Shown piece after piece: positions 18,944 through 26,964 of a DNA stretch of 64,000 bases. The position numbers were made by a program, and so were the translations under genes. Source of the stretch: Terriglobia bacterium (GTDB lineage: Bacteria; Acidobacteriota; Terriglobia; Terriglobales; Acidobacteriaceae). How positions within the stretch are numbered: the first letter of the stretch is position 1; every line of letters begins with the position of its first letter. A model generated the notes under the pieces. The model was given only the letters and a program-made list of their open reading frames with translations, was not told where the DNA came from and searched no databases. The stretch is taken from contig JAIQFT010000017.1 of assembly GCA_020073185.1 (NCBI GenBank), forward strand, positions 44,650 through 108,649. Reading direction: 5' to 3'.

Positions 18944-20095
18944 ATGCGCCGTTACTTCGGATTGTTGTCTCTGGTATGGATCGCAACACTCACAGTCGCC
19001 TTGGGCCAGGAGGCCAGGCCGCACCGCGCGGGCACGGCCGGAGGGTCGCTGCCGTCACGCGCGACGGTCGGGTCCTTCCTCAAGCACATGTTCGGCTTCG
19101 ATCCCAGTATTTCGTGGACCATCTCCGGCATCAAGCCCTCGCCGGCGGCCGGAATTGCGGAAATCACGCTGGACGTGAAGACGCCGCAGAAAAGCGGCCA
19201 GCAAAAGATCTACGTTCTGCCCGGAAACAGGCAGACGATTTTGGGCGAGATGATTCCGTTTCCCGGTGAGCCCGGCGCGCCCAAACCGTCGGATAGCTCC
19301 ATCAACAGCTTCGTACGGCAGGCGACCGGAGGGGTGAATCCCGCCATCACGTGGACGATTGCCGAGGTCAAGCCAAACGCCGTTGCCAATCTGACTGAGG
19401 TCACGGTGGTGCTGGCGACCCCGAAGGGACGCGGCGCCGTGCCCTTTCTGGTGACGGCCGACAGTAAGTGGGCGCTGCGCGGCGACGTGTCGCCGTTTGC
19501 TGCCGATCCCTTCGCCGCCGACCGCGCCAAGCTGGAGAAGGGCATGAACGGCCCCTGGCGCGGGCCGGCCAATGCGCCGCTCACGATTGTCGAGTTCGCC
19601 GACCTGCAGTGCCCGGCGTGCAAGATGGCGAATTCGGAGATCCAGAAGTTGGTCGCCGATGAACCCAAGGCACGCTTCGTCTTCCAGCAGTTTCCCCTGA
19701 CGCAGATTCACAAGTGGGCGTTCAAGGCGGCCGAGTTCGGCGATTGCGTGTACCGCGAAAATCCCGCCGCTTTTTGGAAATTTGTGGAGCAGGTTTACGG
19801 CGCGCAGGAGACGATTACGGCCGACACCGGCAATTCCGAGGACGCGGGCAAGAAAGCCGAGCAGAAACTGACCGAGTTGGCGACCGCCGCCGGGGTCGAT
19901 GGCAAGAAGGTGGCTGCCTGCGCCAACCAGCCCGCCACCGCCGAGCGCGTGAACCAGTCGGTGGGGCTGGCAAAGAAAATGCAGGTCGCCGCCACGCCGA
20001 CTCTGTTCTTGAATGGCCGCCGGGTCGGCAGCCTGGGCCAGATGCCCCACGACCAGTTGAAGCGGCTGGCCGATTTCATGGCGAGGAACAAGTAG
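18944..20095 (+). CDS. Exported DsbA-like thioredoxin-fold protein with two N-terminal repeats
   Basis: 383 residues. A signal peptide (YFGLLSLVWIATLTVALGQ) is followed by two similar units of about 70 residues: unit 1 has SISWTISGIKPSP and unit 2 has AITWTIAEVKPNA. Residues from about 200 form a DsbA/thioredoxin-4 domain with the redox motif CPAC in FADLQCPACKMAN and the cis-Pro segment ATPTLFLNGRRVG. It should act outside the cytoplasm as a thiol oxidase or isomerase. GGAAAGGA precedes the ATG. The duplicated front half may be a dimerisation or substrate module, by inference from its position. Confidence 0.85.
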   Translation: MRRYFGLLSLVWIATLTVALGQEARPHRAGTAGGSLPSRATVGSFLKHMFGFDPSISWTISGIKPSPAAGIAEITLDVKTPQKSGQQKIYVLPGNRQTILGEMIPFPGEPGAPKPSDSSINSFVRQATGGVNPAITWTIAEVKPNAVANLTEVTVVLATPKGRGAVPFLVTADSKWALRGDVSPFAADPFAADRAKLEKGMNGPWRGPANAPLTIVEFADLQCPACKMANSEIQKLVADEPKARFVFQQFPLTQIHKWAFKAAEFGDCVYRENPAAFWKFVEQVYGAQETITADTGNSEDAGKKAEQKLTELATAAGVDGKKVAACANQPATAERVNQSVGLAKKMQVAATPTLFLNGRRVGSLGQMPHDQLKRLADFMARNK

Positions 20096-20156
20096 TCGTT
20101 GGTCCGGAATTGGCCAAGGCGGCCGCGCACCTGGTTCCGGAACCCTAGACGAAGTG

Positions 20157-22034
20157 CTAACTGCGCGGAATCGTGATCGTCTGCGGGTTCGCCTCGCGCG
20201 TGCGCGTCAGGTGCGGCGTGATCAGGACCAGCAGTTCGGCATCGGTCTCCTGCCTGCCACGGTTGGAGGTAGCGGTCCCGAGCAGTGGCAGGCGCGCGAT
20301 GCCCGGCAGTCCGGTCAACGTGTTTTGCTCCGAGCTACTCAGGGTTCCCGCCACCACGCCCGACTGGCCATCCTTGATCGTGATCGTGCCCGTGTACACA
20401 CGGTTGCTGATCACCGGCACGCCGTTCAGGGCTTGCCCGCTCAGCGACTTGATCTCCACGTTCAATTCCAGCCGCACGTCGGTGGTGCCATGGATTTGCG
20501 GCGTCGCCTTCACGATCAGCCCCAGGTCTTCGTAGCTGAACGATGGAAACGGCGCCACGAAGCTGTTGTTCTGGATCACCTGCGCGATCGCGGGCGTATT
20601 GAAGATGGGCGCAAAGGTCGCGTTCAGGATGGGATAACGCGTGCCGATGCGCATGGTGGCCGCATTCCCATGGGAGGCTCGCATCGTCAAGTGTTGGATG
20701 TTGGCGACGAACGAATTGTTCTGCGAAAAATTGACCGTGGCGGGCGGGAAGGGAACCGCCATCAGCGTCTTGCCGCCGCCGAAGGTGCCGAAGGGCTGTT
20801 GCAGCAACGGGTTTTGCGCCTGGCTCTGCAACTGCGCCAGCAGCGCCGAGATGGCCGTGGTGTTCGCCTGGTTGATGCCGCCGGAGGCGATCAGTTGGTT
20901 GATCTGATTTTGAATGTCGGGCTGCGCCAGCAGCGCCAGCGCCGCCGCTGACACGTTAAACGTCTGCCACTGCAGCGGCATGTTGAGGCCGAGACTGCGC
21001 ACCAGCGAGCGGCTGACCTCGAACACTTGGAACTCCAGCATCACTTGCGGGCGCGAGCTGTCGAGCGACTCCAAAAACACAGTGGCGGCATCGAGGATGT
21101 AGCGCGGGGCGCGCACCACCAAGGTCGAGGTCGCGGCCTGCGGCGTGACGTAGCGAATGTCGAAAATGGTGCGTAGCAGGTTGACGACTTCGCTCAGCTC
21201 CTGCGCCGCCGTCACGTCCGAAATGTAGAAAGAGCGCAGCGCCATGCGCTCGAACTTGGCGCGGTTCTGGGCGTTGTCGGCGACCACCAGAAACTCGCGC
21301 GGCGCAACGGGCGTCCAAAACGTCTTGCTCATGATGCCCGCCACGCGCACGGCCGTCCAGAAGTCCGCGTCTTCCAGGTCGAAGCGCATCTGGCGGCTGG
21401 GAGTGGATTCGTCGAAACGGGCCGTGACGCCGAATGCGGTGCCGATCGCCTGGTACACGGCGCGCGTGTCGCCGCGCACGTGAAAATTCTGCGGCTTGTT
21501 CACTGGCGGCGACAGGCGCAGTTCGCCGGAGTCCTCGACCACCCGGATGCTGCGCGCGCCGGGCGGCGCCTTGAACGATGCCGCATCCTCCAGCCGCTGC
21601 AGGGCGAAGGAGTTGCTGGGATCGAGTTGCAGCGCTTGGCGGAATTCTGCGGCGGCGGCAATCTCCTGGTTCCTCATCAGCAGCTCATTGCCCTTCTGGA
21701 CGTGATCGTAGACGTTCTTCTGCCGCATGACCTCGCGCGCGGTGGCGTACTCGAGGTTGCGCGGAACCCGGCTCGCGGCGGAATCGAACGCCTCGAACGC
21801 CTCGTCCGGCCTGCCGCCCTTCTGCAGCTTCAATCCGCGCGCGAATTCGCGCTGCGCCTGTTTCAACTCCTGCTTGGAAACGCCGCACGCGGCGGGCGCG
21901 CGCTTCTGCGCGCATTCCTTCAATTGTTCAAGCTCGGGGTTCGGAGCAGGCGTCGGCGGCGCAGTCTGCGCCCAGACCGCACCACAGAGCAGAACGATTC
22001 CGGCGAAAAACCGCGTGGCTCGAATTGTGCCCAT
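20157..22034 (-). CDS. Secretin-family outer-membrane protein with TPR-like N-terminus
   Basis: About 625 residues from the ATG at 22034. A signal peptide (FFAGIVLLCGAVWAQ) is followed by a TPR-like pair of helices (GNELLMRNQEIAAAAEFRQAL), an STN/N0-like domain near NFHVRGDTRAVYQAIGTAFG and an N1-like domain. The C-terminal secretin domain has VIKDGQSGVVAGTLSSSE-like and LPGIARLPLLG sequence, then ELLVLITPHLTR. Secretins form the outer-membrane gate of type II secretion or type IV pili. No other secretion gene is in the window. Its ATG overlaps the YmdB-like gene stop (TAATG), implying coupled translation. Confidence 0.85.
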   Translation of the reverse strand: MGTIRATRFFAGIVLLCGAVWAQTAPPTPAPNPELEQLKECAQKRAPAACGVSKQELKQAQREFARGLKLQKGGRPDEAFEAFDSAASRVPRNLEYATAREVMRQKNVYDHVQKGNELLMRNQEIAAAAEFRQALQLDPSNSFALQRLEDAASFKAPPGARSIRVVEDSGELRLSPPVNKPQNFHVRGDTRAVYQAIGTAFGVTARFDESTPSRQMRFDLEDADFWTAVRVAGIMSKTFWTPVAPREFLVVADNAQNRAKFERMALRSFYISDVTAAQELSEVVNLLRTIFDIRYVTPQAATSTLVVRAPRYILDAATVFLESLDSSRPQVMLEFQVFEVSRSLVRSLGLNMPLQWQTFNVSAAALALLAQPDIQNQINQLIASGGINQANTTAISALLAQLQSQAQNPLLQQPFGTFGGGKTLMAVPFPPATVNFSQNNSFVANIQHLTMRASHGNAATMRIGTRYPILNATFAPIFNTPAIAQVIQNNSFVAPFPSFSYEDLGLIVKATPQIHGTTDVRLELNVEIKSLSGQALNGVPVISNRVYTGTITIKDGQSGVVAGTLSSSEQNTLTGLPGIARLPLLGTATSNRGRQETDAELLVLITPHLTRTREANPQTITIPRS

Positions 22035-22846
22035 TACAGGCTCGCGCCCTGGCGGCCAGGAATCATGATGCGTTCCACCGTGGTGGCGTGGCCGGTGGAT
22101 TCGTCGCATTCCAGGTACACGCCGCAGAAGTGCACGTCGCCGTGCGCCGACTCCCAGCGCGCCGGCATGTTGGTGAGGAAGCGCTGGATTACCAATTCCT
22201 TTTGCACGCCGATCACGCTGTCGTAGGGGCCGGTCATCCCCACGTCGGTCTGGTAGGCGGTGCCGCCGGGCAGGATGCGCGTGTCCGCCGTAGGAATATG
22301 GGTGTGCGTGCCGAGTACGGCGGTGGCCCGGCCGTCGAGATACCAGCCCATCGCAACCTTCTCGGAGGTGGCTTCGGCGTGCATGTCCACCAGCACGACC
22401 TTGGCCTTGGTCCTGGCCAGCAGCGCGTCGGCGACGCGAAACGGATCGTCATTCTGCGGCAGGAAAACGCGTCCCTGAAGGTTGATGACAGCGTACGGAA
22501 TGTCTCCCACGCGGCCCTCATACATGCCGACCCCGGGCGTGCCCGCGGGATAATTGGCTGGACGCAGCACGCGCCGCGCCGGGCTGTGCGGGTTGCCGTT
22601 CGCCGACTGGAAGTACTCGATGATCTCGCGCTTGTCCCAGACGTGATTGCCGGTGGTGAGCACGGCGATGTTCTGTTCGAAAAGCTCCTCGACGATGGCG
22701 GGCGTCAGCCCAAACCCGCCGGCGGCGTTTTCCGCATTGGCGATCACCAGGTCCACCGGTCGCTGTCCGACGAACGCCGGCAGATGCTCGCGCACGCTGA
22801 CCCGCCCTGGCCGTCCGAAAATGTCGCCGATGAAGAGAATCCGCAA
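22034..22846 (-). CDS. YmdB-type metallophosphoesterase
   Basis: A 270-residue calcineurin-like phosphoesterase of the YmdB/TIGR00282 family, which in other bacteria hydrolyses 2',3'-cyclic nucleotides. Metal motifs are FIGDIFGRPGR, ANAENAAGGFGL, TTGNHVWDKREI, VDMHAEATSEK and GTHTHIPTAD. The start chosen is TTG at 22846, with GGAG about 9 nt upstream and the protein beginning at LRILFIGDI. A longer frame to 22981 would translate a repeat-rich spacer. It lies upstream of and overlaps the secretin gene by one base. Confidence 0.9.
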   Translation of the reverse strand: MRILFIGDIFGRPGRVSVREHLPAFVGQRPVDLVIANAENAAGGFGLTPAIVEELFEQNIAVLTTGNHVWDKREIIEYFQSANGNPHSPARRVLRPANYPAGTPGVGMYEGRVGDIPYAVINLQGRVFLPQNDDPFRVADALLARTKAKVVLVDMHAEATSEKVAMGWYLDGRATAVLGTHTHIPTADTRILPGGTAYQTDVGMTGPYDSVIGVQKELVIQRFLTNMPARWESAHGDVHFCGVYLECDESTGHATTVERIMIPGRQGASL

Positions 22847-22890
22847 CGCTGCGCTCCGCCGAACCTTTCGATGGTAACACGGGAAAAAAC

Positions 22891-22983
22891 GTCGATGGTC
22901 GATGGTCGTTGGCAATACGTTGTCGTTAGTCATTGGTCGTTCGCAACTGCCTGAGCAAATCGGCCAACCACTAACGACCAACG
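22891..22983. repeat. Degenerate inverted word-repeat (GTCGATGGTCGATGGTCGTTGG...CCAACCACTAACGACCAACG)
   Basis: Near-tandem GTCGATG/GTCGTTAG words on the left, with near-complementary CTAACGACC words on the right. It shares the string TTGGTCGTTxGTCGTTCGCAA-like sequence with the hemC-hemD spacer (35143-35228). It lies between the YmdB gene and the peptide-binding gene. Confidence 0.6.
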
Positions 22984-22984
22984 T

Positions 22985-24530
22985 CTACTCGTGCAGTTCC
23001 ACCGTGGTCAAAAAGTCGTAATTTCCCGGCGGGCTGATCTGGAAGTTGTGGGTGCGCTTCGAGTGCACCAGCACGTTATCCAGATACCACAGGTCAATGT
23101 AGGGCAGGTCCTCGGCAAGCAGTTGCTGGATGCGCGCGTAAATCTGCTTGCGCTTCCGCTCGTCGATCTCGCGCCGGCCGAGGTCAATCAGGCGGTCTAC
23201 CTCGGGGTTGGAATAGTGGCCTCGGTTGGCGCCCGTCGGCGGCGTAAACGTGGAATGAAATGCGTACTGGAACATGTCGGGATCGTTGTTGCCGCCGATC
23301 CAGCGCAACGAATAGAGCTGAAACGCGCCCTTCTGCACGTCGGCAAAAAACGTGGCGAACTCGTAGGTTTGGATATCCAGTTCCACGCCAACCACTCGCC
23401 ACTGCTGTTGCAGCACCGCCGCCAGCAAGCGCGTGGTCTCCTCGGTGGAAGTCTTCATCGCCAGGCGGAAGCGCGCCCCGTTTCTTGCCGGATATCCGGC
23501 TGCGTCCAGAAGTTCTCGCGCGCGCTGCGGGTTGTAGTCATACGTCGGCAGGTCGGATGTGAAGGCCCATGATTGCGTCGGCAAAATGCTGTACGCCGGG
23601 CGCGCTTCGTCGCGCCACAGGTAGTGGATCGGCGGCCGCCGATCGAGCGCGTAGGCCAGCGCCTGCCGCACGCGCACGTCCTTCAGGATGGGATCGCGCA
23701 AATTCAGCGCCAGGTAGGTCAGCACCGTGCCGGGCGTTTGCTGAACTTCGAGCTTGGGATCCTTGCGCAGCGCCAGCACCATGTCGGCGGTGAGCGCATT
23801 CAGCGCCACGTCCGCGCTTCCCTTGCGCAGCTCCAGCGCGCGCGTCGTTGTGTCGGGCACCACGGTAAATCGAACTCGTGGCACGCGCGGACGCTCGCCC
23901 CAGTACCACTTCGCGATCCTGCTGGTTCCTGATCAGGCGAAACGGCCCGGAGCCGATCGGGTTGCGGTAAAAATCTGCGCCGCTGCCATCGGGCACGATG
24001 CCGATCGCGCCATTCGCCACGTTCCACAGTAGCGATGCCCAGGGCTCTTTGAGACGAAAGATCACCGTTCCGTCATCGGGCGCGTCGATGTGGTCCACAA
24101 AGCGGTAAGTGCCGGTCTTCACCGTGCGCACGGTGCGGTTCATGATGGAGTCGAAGGTCCACTTGACGTCGCGCGCGGTGAGCGGGCGGCCGTCGTGGAA
24201 GCGCGCGTCGCGGCGCAGGTGGAAGACGTAGGTCAGCGGGTCCGGCACTTCCCAGCTTGTCGCCAGCCAGGGTTGCAGGTTGAAGTGCTCGTCGCGGTGC
24301 ACCAGCGCGTCGAAAAGCAGCTCATCGATGCGCTCCGATTGCGCATCAATGCCGACGCGCGGATCGAGATTGGTGGGGCTGGACTCGATGATCATCACCA
24401 GCGTATCCGCGCGCGGTTTTGTCGTGCAGCCGACGGAAAGAAGCAAGACACAGAGGACACAGAAGACACAGAGGAATAGCGGGAGGGACAGCAAGATTTG
24501 CGAACCTCTGTGCCCTCTGTGGCTAACCAT
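22985..24530 (-). pseudogene. Peptide/nickel ABC transporter substrate-binding lipoprotein, frameshifted
   Basis: Two frames together give a family 5 solute-binding lipoprotein. The N-terminal frame has a lipobox ending LLLSVGC (Cys36), then SSPTNLDPRVGIDAQS, LATSWEVPDPLTYVFHLR and IGSGPFRLIRNQQ. The C-terminal frame continues with YWGERPRVPRVRF and the family end. The break is at about 23900-23905, where TACTGG joins EVV in frame 1 directly to YWGE in frame 2. Roughly 13 bases seem lost. The protein would bind oligopeptides outside the cell; next to anmK and nagZ this may be cell-wall peptide. Either a real deletion or a sequence error. Confidence 0.83.
24446..24522. repeat. CACAGAGG/CCTCTGTG inverted word repeat inside the lipoprotein 5' end
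   Basis: On the plus strand ACACAGAGGACACAGAAGACACAGAGG is followed, after about 30 bases, by CCTCTGTGCCCTCTGTGG. These are complementary arms of a family usually found in spacers. Here it lies inside the first 30 codons of the peptide-binding lipoprotein. Confidence 0.75.
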
Positions 24531-25674
24531 GGATGTAAGGATACGAGATTTTCCCCAGCACCGCCGCGCGCTCAGCGCCAGTCGCAGCCGGAATGTTCGA
24601 CGGCACCCGGCGCCACGTCTGATACGCGAGCACCGCGAATGCCACCGCTTCTTTCGCCTCCGACGGCAGGCCGAATTCGTCCGAGGTGCGGATTTTCAGG
24701 TCGGGCAGCTCATCGCGCAGCATGGACATCAGCGTCCGGTTCTTCGCGCCGCCGCCGGAAACAGTCATTTCGCGGAATCCTTTTTCTCCGGCGGGCGCCA
24801 CGAACGCGCGCACTGCATCGGCGATGGAATAGGCCGTCAGTGCGGTGGCGGTGGCGACTACGTCCTCCTTACGCGCGCGGCGGCAGCGGCGCAGAAATTC
24901 GGCGACGAACTCGCGCCCAAACTCTTCGCGCCCGGCGGTCTTGGGCGGGCGGCGGCGAAAAAACGCCCGCCGCAACAGGTCTGAGACAACCACGTCGAGC
25001 ACCCGCCCGCGTGCGGCGATGCGACCGTCGCGGTCGAACGGCTTGCCAAACAGGCGCTCCGTTATCCCGTCGATCACCATGTTGCCCGGGCCGGTGTCGA
25101 AGGCAATCACTTGCTCGGGTGAGGCTTTCGCCGGGATGGCGGTGAAATTCGCAATCCCGCCGATGTTCTGCACGATCCGCCCGCGGCGCCGGTGCCGGTA
25201 GAGCAGGTAATCGAGGAAGGGAACCAGCGGCGCGCCGGTGCCGCCGGCTGCCATGTCGGCAGGACGAAAGTCGCTGACTACCGGCACGCCTGTCCGCGCC
25301 GCGATCACCGCCCCTTCGCCTATCTGCCAGGTGCAGGCGATGTCGCGCCCGAGGAACGCGCGCGCGGTTCCCTGGTGGTAAATCGTCTGCCCGTGGCAAC
25401 CGATGAGATCGAGCTGCAGGTGCACCTTCTTCGCCGCCGCGCCGATCGCCTCGGCGTAAAGGTCGCCGAGTAGGAAGCTTAGGCGGGAGAGATCCGCCAC
25501 GCTGGCCCGAGCGTTCATGACGTCGAGCACGGCGCGCCGTACCCGGGGCGGGAAGGGAACTGCCGAATGATGAAGCAGCTCAAACCGCGTGCGAAATCCG
25601 CGGCCCAGCACGCGCACGATGGCCACATCAATGCCATCCGCCGAGGTGCCGCTCATCACGCCCGCAACGATCAC
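24523..25674 (-). CDS. anmK: Anhydro-N-acetylmuramic acid kinase
   Basis: A kinase of about 383 residues that opens and phosphorylates 1,6-anhydro-MurNAc to MurNAc-6-P during peptidoglycan recycling, in the cytoplasm. The N-terminal ATP motif is VAGVMSGTSADGIDVA. CHGQTIYHQG, ADMAAGGTGAPLVPFLDYLL, QNIGGIANFT and VSGGGAKN also match the family. GTG at 25674 has GGAG a few bases upstream; an ATG at 25701 is the alternative. The stop overlaps the ATG of the peptide-binding lipoprotein by 8 bp. nagZ lies upstream on the same strand, completing a recycling cluster. Confidence 0.93.
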   Translation of the reverse strand: MIVAGVMSGTSADGIDVAIVRVLGRGFRTRFELLHHSAVPFPPRVRRAVLDVMNARASVADLSRLSFLLGDLYAEAIGAAAKKVHLQLDLIGCHGQTIYHQGTARAFLGRDIACTWQIGEGAVIAARTGVPVVSDFRPADMAAGGTGAPLVPFLDYLLYRHRRRGRIVQNIGGIANFTAIPAKASPEQVIAFDTGPGNMVIDGITERLFGKPFDRDGRIAARGRVLDVVVSDLLRRAFFRRRPPKTAGREEFGREFVAEFLRRCRRARKEDVVATATALTAYSIADAVRAFVAPAGEKGFREMTVSGGGAKNRTLMSMLRDELPDLKIRTSDEFGLPSEAKEAVAFAVLAYQTWRRVPSNIPAATGAERAAVLGKISYPYIHG

Positions 25675-25696
25675 TCTCGCTCCTGTCAGCTCCTTC

Positions 25697-25825
25697 ACCA
25701 CGGAGGCGCGGAGACACGGAATTAAGAATACGGAATTAAGAATGCAGAAGCAGAATGAAGAATGGCCGGTTTCTCATTCTTATTTCTTAATTCTTCGTTC
25801 TTCATTGCCTCTGTGTTCATCGTTC
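25697..25825. repeat. Inverted word-repeat spacer (AATTAAGAAT.../...TTCTTAATTCTTC)
   Basis: GGAATTAAGAATACGGAATTAAGAATGCAGAA runs into its approximate complement TTCTTATTTCTTAATTCTTCGTTCTTCATT. It is flanked by CACGGAGGCGCGGAG on one side and GCCTCTGTG on the other. The region is strikingly AT-rich for this genome and could fold into a long hairpin between nagZ and anmK. Confidence 0.65.
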
Positions 25826-26933
25826 AGGCCTTTGCCGCGACTACCAGCCGCGCTTCTTCGCTCAACTCCCAGATCTCGCGGCGGAGGCGGTCCAGCGTCT
25901 TCTCGGATGGCGCAGGCACGCGGTGCTGCAGTTCGTGAGCCCGTTTCTTGAATGCCATCACCCGGCTAGCTTTTTCGCGGATCAGCTTGGCAAATCTCCT
26001 GTCTCGCTCCGCCGCACGCAGCACCGCCTCGTATGCCCGCCAGACTTTTTGCTCATCGTGGCAGACCATGAAAATGTCGGAACCGGCCTGCAGCGTCTCG
26101 ACCGCCGCCTCTTCGACCGAGGCAGCCGCCAGCACGCCGCCCATCTCCAGGTCATCGCAAAGAATGAGCCCGCGATATCCGATCTTCTTGCGCAGGATGT
26201 CGGTGATCCACCTACGCGACAGGCTCGCGGGAGTTTTATCTCTGGTGACTGCCGGATAAGCCGCGTGCGCCACCATCACAAACGCCATCCGCCGGTGCAG
26301 CTCGCGATATGGACATAGGTCTTCCTTCAACAGGCGCGCAGCGGGCGTGTTGATCGCCGGCAGCTCGGTGTGCGTATCCAGGTTTGCTCCGCCGAGCCCC
26401 GGAAAATGTTTGCCGCAGCCCAGCACTCCCACGTCTTTGAGCCCGCGCAGAAATTCGCGCGCGTAGGCGACGACCTGCTTCGGATCGTCGCCGGAGGTGC
26501 GTGACGTCAGCACCTTGCGCGACGGCGCCAACCCCAGGTCCACCACCGGCGCAAAGTTCACGTTGAAGCCGAGCCGCCGGCACTCATCGCCCAGCACCCG
26601 CCCATGCCGGCAAAACAACTTCTTGTTGCCCGTGGCAGCGACGTCGGCGACCGAGGGCGCGGGCGCGATCACGTCCTTCAGCCGGTCCACCGTGCCGCCT
26701 TCCAGGTCTACGCAACGAAATGCAGGGGTGGTGATGCACTTCTGCGATTCGCGCAACAGCTCCCAGGTCTGTCGCGCGGCGGTGATGTTGCGCTTGAACA
26801 AAATGATCCCGCCGGGCTGCAAGTCGGCGAAAGCGGAGCGCAGCCGGGCGGAGATTTCGGTGCCGTCAAAGCCCATGATCAGAAGTTGCCCGACATACTG
26901 ACGTAAATCACTAAGTTTATAAGTAGTTGTCAT
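25824..26933 (-). CDS. nagZ: Beta-N-acetylhexosaminidase (glycoside hydrolase family 3)
   Basis: A 369-residue GH3 enzyme. GKHFPGLGGANLDTHTELP is the family signature with the catalytic His-Asp pair, and ILCDDLEMGGV carries the nucleophile Asp. QLLIMGFDGTEI and GGIILFKRNI mark the N-terminal start of the barrel. There is no signal peptide, so it should act in the cytoplasm, removing GlcNAc from anhydromuropeptides. AnmK downstream then acts on the anhydro-MurNAc released in the same pathway. The C-terminus is about 30 residues longer than E. coli NagZ. Confidence 0.92.
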   Translation of the reverse strand: MTTTYKLSDLRQYVGQLLIMGFDGTEISARLRSAFADLQPGGIILFKRNITAARQTWELLRESQKCITTPAFRCVDLEGGTVDRLKDVIAPAPSVADVAATGNKKLFCRHGRVLGDECRRLGFNVNFAPVVDLGLAPSRKVLTSRTSGDDPKQVVAYAREFLRGLKDVGVLGCGKHFPGLGGANLDTHTELPAINTPAARLLKEDLCPYRELHRRMAFVMVAHAAYPAVTRDKTPASLSRRWITDILRKKIGYRGLILCDDLEMGGVLAAASVEEAAVETLQAGSDIFMVCHDEQKVWRAYEAVLRAAERDRRFAKLIREKASRVMAFKKRAHELQHRVPAPSEKTLDRLRREIWELSEEARLVVAAKA

Positions 26934-26964
26934 TTAGTGAGCTTATCTAAAGTACAGCTCGAAT

